A stretch of 64,000 nucleotides of DNA from Wuchereria bancrofti (taxonomy: Eukaryota; Nematoda; Chromadorea; Rhabditida; Onchocercidae), in assembly GCA_005281725.1 (NCBI GenBank), contig SSBO01000012.1, forward strand, positions 13,013,870 to 13,077,869, read 5' to 3'. Each line of letters starts with the position of its first letter. Within the stretch, counting starts at the first letter, position 1. The position numbers and the translations under genes are program-made. This document shows, piece by piece, positions 12,094-24,365 of the stretch. Below the pieces are notes generated by a model. It was not told where the DNA came from, made no database searches, and worked only from the letters and a program-made list of their open reading frames with translations.

Positions 12094-13423
12094 CATAGAG
12101 ATAGTGAATCCGGTGTATGCCCAGGTGCATGAAGCACTTCTAATTTATCATCATCACTATCACCAAGCTCTTATTGCATCATCAGATAACCATTTTGTCA
12201 CCTTATATGGTTTCACCTAAATAATTGCTTTTTTTTGAAACAATAAATAAAATACTAATGATTACTTCTTTTTTTTTGAAATAAATATCAAAAAATGCTA
12301 ATGGAAAGCATTAGGCAAATCATATGCTTCACCAAACAACTATTGAATAAATTTGCTAATTTATCAGAAGACACAAATTTTTGTCACTTAAAAATTTAAT
12401 TTAGTTAATTTCATTTTGAAACAGTATCATTTAAAAACTTAATTAGTAAGTTTGATTTCTAAACAGTATAAATTTCCAATAGGTCAAAAGAGAAGTCATA
12501 CCTGCCGGTCGTATTCACTATCACGAAGTTCGGTGTAGTATGTATTACGATCGGATGCACACAATGCTTCAACATTTACCGTAAGACCATTAGGGCCAAG
12601 AGACGAAAATTGCCAATTATTACCTGTCTATCTCATAATTTATAATAATTAGTGTTAAAAAAATCTACAAGATAAAATGAAATAAAATAAAAGCATTGAT
12701 TAGAAATAATTAACAAAATAATATGCAATTTATTTTAGATAAATTGAGAAAATTTTTGAAAAAAAAGACATAGTGAAATTTGAAAATGAATGATATTACT
12801 ATACTACAATTAATTTATAAGTGTTACCTATTCAGAATGATTATGACTATCCACTACTATCAGTATCTTTTTCTCTTTTACTAAGTTAAAATGATACTTT
12901 ATGTAATTATACAAATCACCTGTTCCACAACCAGTATCCAAAAGTAATGCTAAAATTATATAACACATCATTTAACTTATTAAAAAAGAGAATTTGAGAA
13001 AAATTTTAAAGAAATAAAGAGGGATAAATTTAAAAAAGAGAAAAATTTTCTTTTTTTTTTCTAAAATTATAATAATTTTATTAGAAATATAAATCAGCTG
13101 ACCGATTTTTTTAACTTCATATTTTAATTAATGATATTTTTATAGTGCTTTTGTTATGTTCTCTTTTGTCTTGCAGAATAACAGTCAGAATAATAAATAC
13201 TCGAATGATATCTTTCAAATAATCACAAAATAAGAGTAAAATGATAAATTGCATCTCTTTTTCAGTAGTTAAAAAAAATTAGAGATCATTTTTTAAAATT
13301 ACCTTTTTGTGTACCAATAATTAAGTACATCAATGGTTTATGATTGCAATAATCATCTTCACGAATACAGTAAACATTGATTGATAATTGTTCTACCTGA
13401 TAACATTCTTTTTTTTTAGCCAT
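12094..13423 (-). pseudogene. Metallo-beta-lactamase-fold protein pseudogene
   Basis: Four exons can be read: 13423-13303 (start MAKKKECYQ, then CIREDDYCNHKPLMYLIIGT), 12949-12828 (ALLLDTGCGTGDLYNYI), 12623-12502 (GNNWQFSSLGPNGLTVNVEA) and 12216-12094 (VKPYKVTKWLSDDA, then LEVLHAPGHTPDSLSLW). This order matches glyoxalase-II-like MBL-domain hydrolases (MBLAC2-type): N-terminal strands, the LIDTG loop, the HxHxDH site, GGNWQF, and the later H-x-PGHTPDS metal site. Two lesions are visible. Exon 2 ends HNHSE followed by TAG, where the family has HNHFDH; the change is explained by loss of 4 bases, which removes the Asp-His pair and shifts the frame. Exon 4 changes frame after LSDDA, so the PGHTPDS part is in another frame and two stops follow in the first. 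Splice sites and phases still fit otherwise, so decay looks recent, or the assembly is wrong. Exons after 12094 are not securely found. Confidence 0.82.
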
Positions 13424-15506
13424 TTATCTAAATTCTGGAAGAGATAAACTATTAAGTAAATCATTTCTTTCGTAACTTCGATTTTTAATAGAAACTTATT
13501 ACTGATAAATTTATGCGATTTAAGGTTTTTTTATTTTTCACTTACTATTTATTATCATTCATGATAATAAATAATAAGGATAGAGTGTCTTAAAATGTTA
13601 GCTAACTATTTCAAACTAAAACTAAACTAGAAGCTAAGATAAAACATCAGTTTTAGTCTCTATTATTCATAGAATTAGTGTTCATAAAATAAAATAAAAT
13701 AAAATAAAATAATGCATTTGAACGGAAAATGAAAAACAAACGATAGTCACGCTACCAGTGAGTTTGAGAAATGTGTTGACAACTGATAAGATATTTGAGA
13801 TTGTCCGCCATGAAATTGGTAATTATTTAGAGTATAGCAATAATGATAATTCCATTAAATAATATTAAATAATATTGAAATTTAAATTATATGCGGTTAA
13901 TGCTTTAAAGTTCAAATGTAGGAGCGACTTTGTACGCATTCTCAATTTAGTAACAACTTTCAAAAGAACACGTAACGCACGTATTATTGCACTTTTCGTT
14001 TAAACATATTTGCAAAAGAAAAGTAAATAAATAAAATAAAAAACATATGATGTGATCAGATTCTTTTAATTATAATAGTTTTTGAAGATTGTTCATTCAT
14101 TTACGATATTTAATTGATTTTGAGCTGTTTAATCAGTTTAAAATACGATTGAACCATATTTATTTAAATTATTATACTAAATCAATAGTAAACTAAGTTT
14201 ACAAATTTAAAATGCACCATTTACCAGAATTCCGTTTAATTATAAATATTGAGAATTAGGAATGACTGATTAAGCAATGAATGAATTTGTATTTCACGTT
14301 GATTTGTTGTCGTAACAAAGTATTTGAAAAGAAATACCTGCGATATATTATTTTATTTCTCAAGGAAATTTGAAATTTGGATGTCAAAATAAATTTACAA
14401 ATTTATTTCAGGCAATAATTTGAAATATTTGAAATGATTACTTATCAAACTTTACAATGAATGACTGTTTCTGTTACAAATTCATACATTTAGGTGATAT
14501 GTATTACTTTTTTGTGTTAATATTTTTTTGAAAAAGAGAAAAAAAAAAACGAAATAAGATAATAAACTAACGGAGAAATAAAACAAATGTTAAACCAATT
14601 TTACTTAACTAATAAGCTACTATACATTACATTATATAATGTACAACACACATTTATGAATTGATTTTGTGATAAATTAAAAAGGTATTTAAAATTGTAT
14701 AAAATGAATAAAATCCATATAAAATCCAATATTTTAAATGTTTCCAAGTAGTTTCATTACCATGCCACCCGATATATTTATTATTATAAATATTTGAATT
14801 TTTGAATTGGAATTTTTTGGAAATAAGATTTAAAAAAAATCGTAAAATAATTTGCAGAAAAAAAAACTATTGTTGATATGTGCCTACAGTAATAAATGAT
14901 GGGATAAAAGGTTATTGATAAAGTGAAAGGGAAAAAAAGAATATAACAAGAACGATTATGCTGTACAAATAAGAGAAGTTGTTCAAACAATAAGATGAAT
15001 CATTTTTTTTTTAAACGTTGTTTTCAAAGTTATTTTTGTTTTTGAATCGAACGTTTACATCATATCATGTATAAATATTAAATGGCAATTGATTTAATAC
15101 ATTGCTAAAAAAAAGTATAATTTGATTTGTTTCACGTAATTTGCGTATTTAACACGCATATATTACAGTACTCTCAGTTATTTACTTCTTTTATATGACA
15201 AACTGAAAAGTTTGAGGATTTGTTTATTAACAAACAAATTTATTTAAGTGAAACAATGAAATTATGAAAGCAAATTAAATTTATTCTGCTTTCAAACATA
15301 TAAATTTATATTTAAATTAAAGACAAAAATCACAGAAACAATTTTCAAAAGTTGCACACTTAAATCCTTTTGTTTTCCTCTCAAAATTTTGTTTCATTTT
15401 TCAATAGCTAACAATACTTTGATTTATAATTATGATTACATTATAATAATGATTATTTTATTAATTATGATAATGATTATTTCAGGTGTAGCAAAATTAT
15501 TATAAA
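13424..15506. other. Intergenic AT-rich stretch
   Basis: No coding exon supported. It contains a five-copy (AAAAT)n run at about 13686-13711 and scattered poly-A/T. The minus-strand frame 14784-14990 is AT-rich noise with no splice context. Confidence 0.7.
13686..13711. repeat. (AAAAT)n microsatellite
   Basis: Five consecutive AAAAT units. Confidence 0.9.
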
Positions 15507-18076
15507 TTACTCCTTATAATGAAGTGACGATAAGTCATTAAAAAAAGCATCATTATTATTATTATTTAGTACGGAGGTTAAATTTAATGAAAATGAATTT
15601 TCTCGATCAAGAATGAAATTTCGAAAGCGACAAATAACATCCATAAACCACAACTGAATGAATAGTAATATTAGTAATGCTATCACAAATAGTAAACCAA
15701 ATATTTGCATATCTGAAAAATAAAATTTTTATCAGTTAGTATTTCACTAAAAACTTGTGTGAGGACAATTTTTAATAAGTTCAAACTTTTTAATATATTT
15801 ATATCTAGATTAAAAACATTCAAATTACATTATATGCAATTTGAATGGAAGAGTAATTTAATAAACAATTATTCAAAATAAACTGCTGAATTTTCAGTAT
15901 CTCACGTGAACCATACTTTTATCAGTTAGTAATTCTTCAAAAAATTTATGAGGACAATTTTTAATAAGTTAACTTTTTAATATAATTAATTGGAAAAATA
16001 ATTTGACAAACAACTATTCAAAATCCCAAGCAATGAAGATATTAATCATTATCAATACAAGTTTATTCGTTATAAAAATTCAAACATAATTTTATTAACT
16101 TTATTTTCTCGTTTATCGAAAAATTTATTAAAGATAAGTTCATATAATACATCGTTTTTTTTTTTCTTTTTTTTATATTAAAAAACGGATGATCGCGTTT
16201 AATTCAAAGATTAAAAAGTTAGCTGTAATTTAAATTATATAAAAATATGAAAAAACCAGAAATTTTTGAATCGTATAAAATTTTGAAAAAAGAAGAGAAA
16301 ACACCGCGGTTAAACGATAAATTTGATAAAATACTTGTAAAATTTAGGAAACTTTGTAAAAAGAAAGAAAAGTACCAGATTTTGTGATTAGGTTATCATC
16401 GATTCGCATTCCAGCGATGTCAGCAGCAAGAGCATTGATCATTTTATTAGAAAATATAGAACCAATAACAAAGGTTGCAACTATGAATATTGTACATAAA
16501 ATTGATGTAATCTAAAAAACAGAATACGAAATGATATTGAAATTCAAATATTATTAATCTAATACACATATGCCGGAAATATTTCATACCAAACAACTTT
16601 TACTGTTTTTTTACTCTTACTAATAAAATACCTATACTTCCTACTTTTACTTACAAACACACAACAAAAATCGCACAGCAGAAATAAGTAATGGAAATAA
16701 CTCGAGCGACTAACTGATAATTCCATGATTTCATTAAATTATTATTTAAAAATTAATTAATGAATAATATATATCTTTTAATATTATACAGTATCATAAT
16801 TTAAATAGTTCAAATAGTAAAGAGAAGAGAATAATTCGAAAAACAGATAGTCAAACGATTATATTTATTAACTTTATACTTATTATGACATCATAAACTA
16901 AAATAAATTAATAAAAAAAACTGACATTTATTAACTTATACCAAAGACGATACCAAAAATTACTAAATTAAATTAGTTTAGTAATTTTGTACTTAATGTA
17001 TGATAACATAAATTATTAAATTAAGCTGACATTTACTAATTTTATAACCAATATGTTATCAAAAAATAATAAATTACCAAAAATTTAAAACTTTAATTAA
17101 AAATTTGTCAACATACTTGGAAAATTATATATGGTAGAATGAATATTTGTTTCTCCTTAAAAATGCCATATGCTAAAGTACCAAAGATAGCAAATGCAAA
17201 AGCAAATGATGTAATCGAATAAAATGCTAAAGTTACACCTTGTGAACATACGATAAGGAAAACGACAAATACCGCTCCGCAGAAATAAGCAATGGAAATG
17301 ATTCGCGCAGCTAACTATAAAACTATTATTAAATAATTATGAATGATTAATTTTAATCATAAATTCTAATCATTTTAATAAATATTGAACAAAAATAAAG
17401 AGTGATTGACAGATTCAAACAATTTATCAGTTAAAATTTTCATTTAAATCATTAGTGCATTAAATTCACTCAAATGCAAATTTAAATATTTGTATTATTT
17501 ATACTGGTAATTATATTAGACTAGTCAATTTTCTTGCTATTAATAATTCAAATTTTGATTAAATTATGAATTTAATGTCAAAAATTTTGAAATAATAAAA
17601 TTGAAAAATACTATTATCTCACTTCTACTATTTATTTCGAATGATACAAATAAAATCTTTTATCATAACTAATAGCGAAAACGATATGATTATTTAAGTA
17701 AATTTGACAACAATTTAAATAAGCAAAATTTTGCGCATATAATACTCTCAAGTGCTTCTTTTTTTCACGTGTTTTATCATTTATTCGCAAACTTTAAATT
17801 TTAACTGAAATTTAAATAAAAATTTAAACTGACCGTAATATGCATATAACCATAGCAGCATTGATATTTCGCATCGTTATGATCAAAATTTGTTTCATGA
17901 CTAATACCATATGAAGTAAATGATGGTATTAACGCTGGTGATGTACTGATTGGTGTAATCGGTACCACATATTGCGGTGAGATTGGTTCACTTGGTGGTA
18001 ACTCCACTTTTTCGTTAATTTCTTGTGATAAATCAATTGTTGCTAATGATGATAATGTGACAGATGATGATGACAT
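15507..18076 (-). CDS. Four-pass membrane protein, LAPTM4-like (gene B)
   Basis: Four exons join in one frame: 18076-17834, 17314-17117, 16511-16376 and 15712-15507 (phases 0, 0, 1), giving 260 residues. Donors are GTCAGT, GTATGT and GTACTT; acceptors are TTTATAG, TTTTTTAG and TTTTTCAG. Residues 1-70 are a Ser/Pro-rich cytosolic segment (PPSEPISP and a Thr/Pro/Ile/Ser stretch). CC at 73-74 precedes the first helix. Predicted helices: about 86-104, 108-133, 138-167 and 194-219. The order 'Cys-rich stretch, helix, helix, ILP, helix, loop, helix, short tail' resembles lysosome-associated four-pass proteins (LAPTM4/5 and the nematode DUF7027 group), which sort cargo in late endosomes; that function is inferred from the family only. 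The next gene upstream (20294-22400) has the same layout, suggesting an old tandem pair. The first Met at 18076 is used; no upstream exon was identified. Donor GTACTT of exon 3 is the weakest junction. Confidence 0.72.
15727..16026. repeat. Diverged 190-bp direct duplication in an intron
   Basis: Within the last intron of the four-pass gene B, the segment beginning TTTATCAGTTAGTA (about 15727-15885) recurs at about 15915-16026. Shared blocks include GAGGACAATTTTTAATAAGTT and ATTCAAAATA. The copies differ by small indels and substitutions. Confidence 0.75.
16653..16713 (-). pseudogene. Decayed partial copy of gene B exon 2
   Basis: In the intron between exons 2 and 3 of the four-pass gene B. 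It translates to LVARVISITYFCCAIFVVCL, against LAARIISIAYFCGAVFVVFL at the start of the real exon 2. A CAG acceptor sits exactly where the parent has TAG. After 20 codons it reaches TAA within TTTGTAAGT, so similarity stops. If that GTAAGT were used as a donor the phase would not fit exon 3. Confidence 0.7.
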
Positions 18077-20293
18077 TACTGATATGATTAGAATCTTTTG
18101 TCCCAGAATAAAGAAAAAAAAAGTGGCTTAAAATTGTCGTCGTGCTAGCTAGCACTAATAATTTAAGCTTACTAAATTATAATTTTAACAAAATATACTG
18201 TGATATAAAATGCCAGCTGTACAAATAATGTTTTTTTTTTTTCCTTTTTTTTGTCTTCTTTTTGGTTTTATGAAATATAACTGTTTTTTTAGCTAATGAT
18301 CAATAAATATCTCTATTTAAACTTAATTTCATCAATCCTTTTTTTTTTCGCCACAATTTATTTCATCTGCATATCTTTCCGTTCTACTTTTTTTTTAAAT
18401 TTATTTCGATATCGACTAATGATAATATTGAATTGATTCCATTACTTAGTTGAAAAATTCCAGTCAATGATCTAAAGGTGGTGGAAAAAAAAAAGCTTAC
18501 GGGTAATAACTTACACAAAAAAAATGACTTTCCAGAAAAACATTTTAATAAATTATTATTTAATACTAGAAATTAAAAAGAAAACGAAAGAAAAGGCAAA
18601 AATAATGAAACATTTCGTTGAGGAAATTTCACACAAAATTATTTCATTGAATACAAAAGATCATAATTGAAATCATACCACTTTGTCTAATTAATACCTC
18701 TAATAAGATTACCTTTAACATCATTAGATTACTTTTAACTTTTAATCAGATTACCTTTAAGAAATTAAGAATTTTTAGAATTTTATCTACAAATAAATTA
18801 AACCTTTGTATACATATACGTATACATATATATACATACATACATACACACACACACATACATACATACATACATACAAAAGATTGAATTTTATTTATAT
18901 ATAACACATACTGAATTTTATTGCAGAATAAAAATTAATTAAAGTTCATATACAGAACACCAATGAATAGTAATTTAGATACACACATACATATATGTAA
19001 TGTTCGTTACATTTTATCAAGTACATAAGAAATTGAATATCGAAATTTAAAAAAGAAAAAGTGTGGAAACAATGTTATCAGTCAATCATATAACATTAAT
19101 AAATGTAAAAGAAATGAAAGGTAAACAAAAAAAGCAAAGTTATCTGTCAAATTTTTGCTAATATTTATAACAATTACAATAGTTTTTCTTTTTTTCAAAC
19201 AATATTTTTTGAAAAAAAAAAAAACGCAAAAAAATATTGGCTAATACATTCAAAAAATTCATTTCTTTAATCATTACAGAAGTACTTATTAATTAGAAAA
19301 TTAACATAACCTTAAATTAAATTGACATTAATTTGAAATTGATTTGAAATTGATCCTTAAATTGACTTAAAAAATTTCATTTTTTTTCTATACACTAAAA
19401 TTCCATTCACATATTTACGTTTTCCATTGTGCATTTTTACTCTATTTTAAAACATAAATGGAAATTTCAATTTTGATGCGAATTATTATTAGTAATGAAA
19501 ACTACTAATAAATCAACTCTAATTTTTAAAAACTAATAAGAACGAAAAAAAAGGAAAAAAAAGGAACTAATTCAAAAGTTTTTGAAATTTAGAGAAAGAA
19601 AAAAAGAAATTGGGCGATATCATTGTAAATAAAACAAAACAAAACAAAAAGAAAAAATAAACCATTACAATAACCAAAAAAAAAGAAACGAAGAAAGCGA
19701 AGATAGGGAGGCAATGGAATATTCAGTTTAAACAAAAAAAGTGGAATTTTTATTTTATCGTTTAAAATCGATTTGTGTGGGAATGAGAATGTTAAAACAA
19801 AATAAAAAAGGGAAATGGACGACCAACCCAACCATCACATAAATGATGGATAATGCTGTGACAATGATGATATCATCTTCAATTTAATCAACCAGTTAAA
19901 CAAAGAAATTATTAGTTCATATGATAAGAGCATAATAAAATAAAGAAAAAAGTTGAAATTTAATTTTTATCAAGTTAAATTTAACTTCTTAAATTTGAAT
20001 CTTGTTATTTGCAGCAAAATATTAACTCATTTAGTTTAAATTCTATGACAAAAGAAAAAAAACAATTTTGAACAATATACAATATGATGAAACAATTATG
20101 TTAACTTTCCGTTTCTCTTTTTTTCTCGTTTTAGTAAATATAGGAAGAAAATTAAAAGCTAATCTAATATGAAACAAGTAAAGCTATAAAAGCTGTGAAA
20201 ATACTTATATTTAGGCATAAAACTTTGTCGGAAAAAAATTGATTGATCGATTTCACTGATCGATTTGAAGGATAAAATTCTTTGATTGATCAT
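18077..20293. other. Intergenic AT-rich stretch between two four-pass genes
   Basis: No coding exon supported. It holds (TACA)/(CA) microsatellite DNA at about 18826-18880 and many poly-A/T runs. The minus-strand frame 19589-19831 is Phe/Leu-rich translation of A-rich DNA and is not supported as a gene. The segment should contain the promoter of gene B and the 3' end of gene A. Confidence 0.65.
18826..18880. repeat. (TACA)n/(CA)n microsatellite
   Basis: Tandem TACA units interrupted by a short CA run. Confidence 0.9.
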
Positions 20294-22400
20294 TTAACGA
20301 TATTGTGGATTGTAGGGTGGTGGTGGTGGTGGTGGTGGTGCGACACATTGATGTTGATCAATGCTTAATTTCGGTCCAGCTAATCTTGGTGGTTCCTGAT
20401 TCCTTACCGGAATGAATTCAGGTGGTGTATCGAGAGTATTCTGATATTTTCGAGTAATGTATAACTCGAATAACTCATATACTGCATACATAAATATAAC
20501 AACAAAAGTACCAATTGCATAAATGAATAACTCACTGACAGCTCTTCTACGATCATCTTCATCCAGTTCATCATTTGCCCAATACTGAAATGAACAAAAG
20601 TTTTTTTTTTTTTTGAAAATTTACATATTTACGATAAATTTATGCTTATCGTTTACAATTTTTTTCTTTTCAAATTCAAAATTTCAAATTTTAAACTCAC
20701 AAAAATATTTAAAAAATCTAAATATGATGAATAATTTTGATTTATTCAAGAAATAAGAATAATTAATCATTATTGTTTTTGATCAATGCTTAATTTCAGT
20801 CCCGCTAATCTTGATCGTTCCTGATTCCTTACCGGAATGAATTCAGATGGTATTCAAGTGTATAGAATAAAATCATTTAAATTCTCAATAATTAAGTAAA
20901 TATTAGAAGTGATGGATAACATCAAGTAGTACCTCATATGAAGCGATTACAACATCATTAAGTTTCTCGGTGAAACCCATAAAATACAGAATTAGAATAA
21001 CAGAAATGAATGTTGTTATAGCAAATTGACCAGTAAGTAGTATTAAACGTGGTAAAACATAACGAGAATTATTCCGTCGATAAGAAACAGCTAGTGTTAT
21101 TGTGCTTAATAATTCACATATGAAGAAACCCAACAGGATCAGAAATATGCCAAATTCAATCCAATTACTGCAATTTACAAAATAAAATAAAATAAATAAA
21201 CAAATATCTGTAATTCTTATATTTTAAATTCATACTGCAATTATTATTTAACTAGCTAGAGATTACAACGACTTATACTGACAAATTTTTGTGTGGAAGA
21301 TATCATGAATAAAAATAAATCAAGATTTAAATAAAGATTAACATTTTTAAATATGCTTTCAAGTGATCATATTAACATGTTATATGCTTTCAAGTGAGAA
21401 TATTAGAATTTCTTGAAAGAGATCAATGATATCAAATACCTTGATTCATCAATTCATTGATCAAATTTTCATTAAATTACAAATCAACATGAATAATAAT
21501 AATTCAGGTAAATTTAACGAGCATATATTGATCACAAAGCACACCATCTATCTTTTAAATTAACAAATGAATTCGAAAATTTTTTAAATTGCTATATGAA
21601 TAAATACAAAATAATTTTTGTGGTAATTTTATTTCTTTTAATCATAATGATAAATCTTCGGACATAATTCACATCTTATAACTGTAAAGTAGTAATACTC
21701 AAAATAAATGTTTATTACTTAACGACTTATTAGTTTACCATTACAGAAATGTTACACTTTTCTTTTTTAAAATTTCTTCAATAAAATATCGTAATGATAT
21801 TTAAAACAAACACTAGTAATATTTAAAAAAACAAACAGTAATAATATTTAGTAATAACACTCAAAATAAACATTTAATTAATTATTATTTAATAATTTAT
21901 TGACTTAATACTACAGAATTGTCTCTGTTTTCCTTCTTCATCACTAACATTTTAAAATTTCTTCAAAGAAATATCAATAATTATGATTATATATGTATGA
22001 AAGAACACTCAATGATACATAATTGATCTTACCGTTACAATTATTAGAATATCATCTTCTATAAAAGTTGATGACAATTAAATTGATAAAATAATCATAT
22101 TTATATCTCCTCTAGTTCTACCACAGTTGATTAAATTGAAATATATATATATAGTAATTCTTAAAACTATTTTTAAAATAATAGAACTTACGTATTATTT
22201 CCCGATCTGTATAATAAATCAGCGGTACGATATGCAAAAATACCAACGATTGTTGTGTCAATAACGCTAAGTGCTAAAGCGCAATGATACGGCGGCCAAC
22301 AGCAACAACACAGCATTTGACAACGATCCGTTGGAAAGTAGTATCGCCGCCTCCAGCCCAACTCATTGAATATATCGATCCCATTGTAGTATATGGCCAT
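20294..22400 (-). CDS. Four-pass membrane protein with PPPY tail, LAPTM4-like (gene A)
   Basis: Three exons join in frame: 22400-22192, 21167-20933 and 20584-20294 (phases 2 and 0; acceptors AATTGCAG and ATTTCAG, first donor GTAAGT), giving 244 residues. The start ATG is the first after an in-frame TAG. Cys/Pro-rich MLCCCCWPP (29-37) precedes helix 1 (about 41-64). Helices 2-4 lie at about 73-99, 106-135 and 163-190; RYVLPR comes just before helix 3. The cytosolic tail is Pro-rich: TPPEFIP, EPPRL and eight prolines followed by Tyr (231-239), giving a PPPPY motif. Four helices, a Cys-rich N-terminal edge and a C-terminal PY motif are what LAPTM4/5-type late endosome proteins have; there the PY motif recruits NEDD4-family ubiquitin ligases through WW domains. 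I infer a similar sorting role. The octaproline is coded by repeated GGTGGT on the plus strand and is likely length-variable. Confidence 0.75.
20781..20850 (-). pseudogene. Partial copy of gene A exon 3
   Basis: Seventy bases in the last intron of gene A match 20356-20425 of the final exon at 65 of 70 positions with no gap by hand alignment. The copied part encodes the tail region upstream of the proline run (around PEFIPVRNQEPPRLAGPKL). No splice sites surround it and flanks do not match, so it is a fragment and not an alternative exon. Confidence 0.85.
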
Positions 22401-24185
22401 CTCTAGAATGAGGCCCTAGGCCACGCCTTAAGGCTATGTACTTAAGCAACTGGATTTCATACCTATCATGTTGTGCCCTTTTCCACCTCTTGCGTCATTG
22501 TCAAATGCACCTTACTACAATATCTTAAAAGAAAAAGATGACAACTGACAATTAATATTGAAAAGATTAGAGAGGGTTAAAGCAGAAATCTGGTCTATTA
22601 ATTATAAAATTAAGGAAGTAATAATAATGAACTGATCAAATGATATAATTTATTAAAGTTTATCTTATTTGAAAAAAAAGTGTTTTTTCTTTATATGTTA
22701 ATTAGATTTAATAATTATAAAATACTGCCTCTAAAAAACAAGAAAAAAAATTACTCAGTAAAAGTTTAATTACAATTTTTATTTAATTACATCTTAATTA
22801 TATTTATCATTTAGCAATTTTCGTTGTTATAAAGTTAAATTTTTGGAAACAAACACAAACAAACATTAAAGAAAATCTGAAAAATTGCGGAAAAATAAGA
22901 TGTTAATCAATATACCATCATTATAACTGTAAATAAATCAATGGTAATTTGAATTTTATTTTCTGTTAGAAGTGAAAATCTAATCGATTTAAAATTACAT
23001 TGCCAAGTTTCCCATCTGTCCTTTTATTTTAAAATAAAAAAAAAGTGTTTTCATTTTTTTTTCGAAACGAAAAATTTGAAATTTATATTTCTTATGATTG
23101 ATTTTGGCAGGTTTTTTTGTTTCTTACTTTTCATTTTTATCTTAGGTACTAGAGTTTTATCAATCGTATTTATTATTTGTATTGTAATATTGACTGGAAT
23201 AAACTTTATCAGATAAACAAATGTATATTTCATAACAGAAATGCCATTGAAATTGAATCATTGTCAATTATTTTAGCCACAAAAGAAAAAAAAAGTGAAA
23301 AGAATAGGAAAAGAATAGAATTTGTTTACTTTAAATTGAAGTCTCTTTTCTTTTTAAAGAAAACAATAAAAATTGTGAAGTTATGAAACTCGGAAATAGA
23401 GAAAGAAACAAGCAAATGGTGTGAAATGACAATAGTATCGCTGATCGCTCTTGATATATTTGTCAGCGCTATGATAACCTTGGCAAAGGTTTATTGTTTA
23501 TTATTGTTATCTCATTCAATCAGCAAGGCAAGACGCATTACTGCCATGAAATCAATGATCGTTGTGATGATGATAATAATTAGTAATAATAATAATTATT
23601 AATAATAATAATGGTGAATAATTAAGTAAATAATAATACTGATGAATAATAATAGTAAATAATGATATTCATAATAATTGATTACATTGATGATGTTGTT
23701 ATTGTCAAGGATGTTGTCACACGACTCACTAAAATAACAAAGACTAACTTCCTTTAACATCTTAACGATGAAATATGTTAGCGTACGAATAAACATTACG
23801 AAAGTTCTAATTATCATTGTTTCCATTATCATTCTTCCAAATTCTTATTTATAGGTTTCACTTAATCTTGACAAACTTTATGTCGTCTTAGGTTCAAGTT
23901 AAATCCAAAGTTCAAGCTGTAAGCTTAAAAATAAAACTAATTTTTAACGATGTGCAAAAGTTGATGCACTAATAATGTGCAGATTTGTCCTTCTCTGAAG
24001 AATAATAGCATATCTTCTGTTTACACTGAAATCAATCAAAACTGTTTTCAAATTAGGGTAATACGGCTTCTTGTCCTATCTCATTTGCTGTTTACAATTA
24101 GACATTAAATGTTAGTGGAATGAAGAAATGATCAATGAAAGAGAAAAGAGAACAAAGGGTGACAACGGTTAAATTTATTATACTC

Positions 24186-24365
24186 GATATGACCTTTGAC
24201 CTCCTGCGTGTAAAAACAGTTACTCGACCAAATTTTCAATCAACTAAATTTTTATCCATTCCGATATCGAATGATGCGTTTTTGTATGTAATAACTTTTA
24301 ATATGACCCTTGACCTTCTGATGCAAAATAAATACTCAACCAGCTATTTTCAGTGAACTAAGTAT
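24186..24365. promoter_or_regulatory. Duplicated segment with two nuclear-receptor DR1 sites
   Basis: TGACCTTTGACCT at 24190-24202 reads AGGTCAAAGGTCA on the minus strand, which is the exact consensus direct repeat with one-base spacing used by HNF4/RXR-class nuclear receptors. At 24304-24316 TGACCCTTGACCT is the same site with one change. The flanks are also repeated: TACTCGACCA...TTTTCAATCAACTAA versus TACTCAACCA...TTTTCAGTGAACTAA. So a segment of about 65 bp exists twice at 114-bp spacing. It lies 1.8 kb upstream of the start of gene A and 1.8 kb downstream of the degenerin stop. Regulatory use is inferred. Confidence 0.5.

Noticed and set aside
16653..16713. Duplicate exon as a mutually exclusive alternative exon of gene B
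   Set aside because: It contains an in-frame TAA after 20 codons, and the only donor gives a phase that does not match exon 3.
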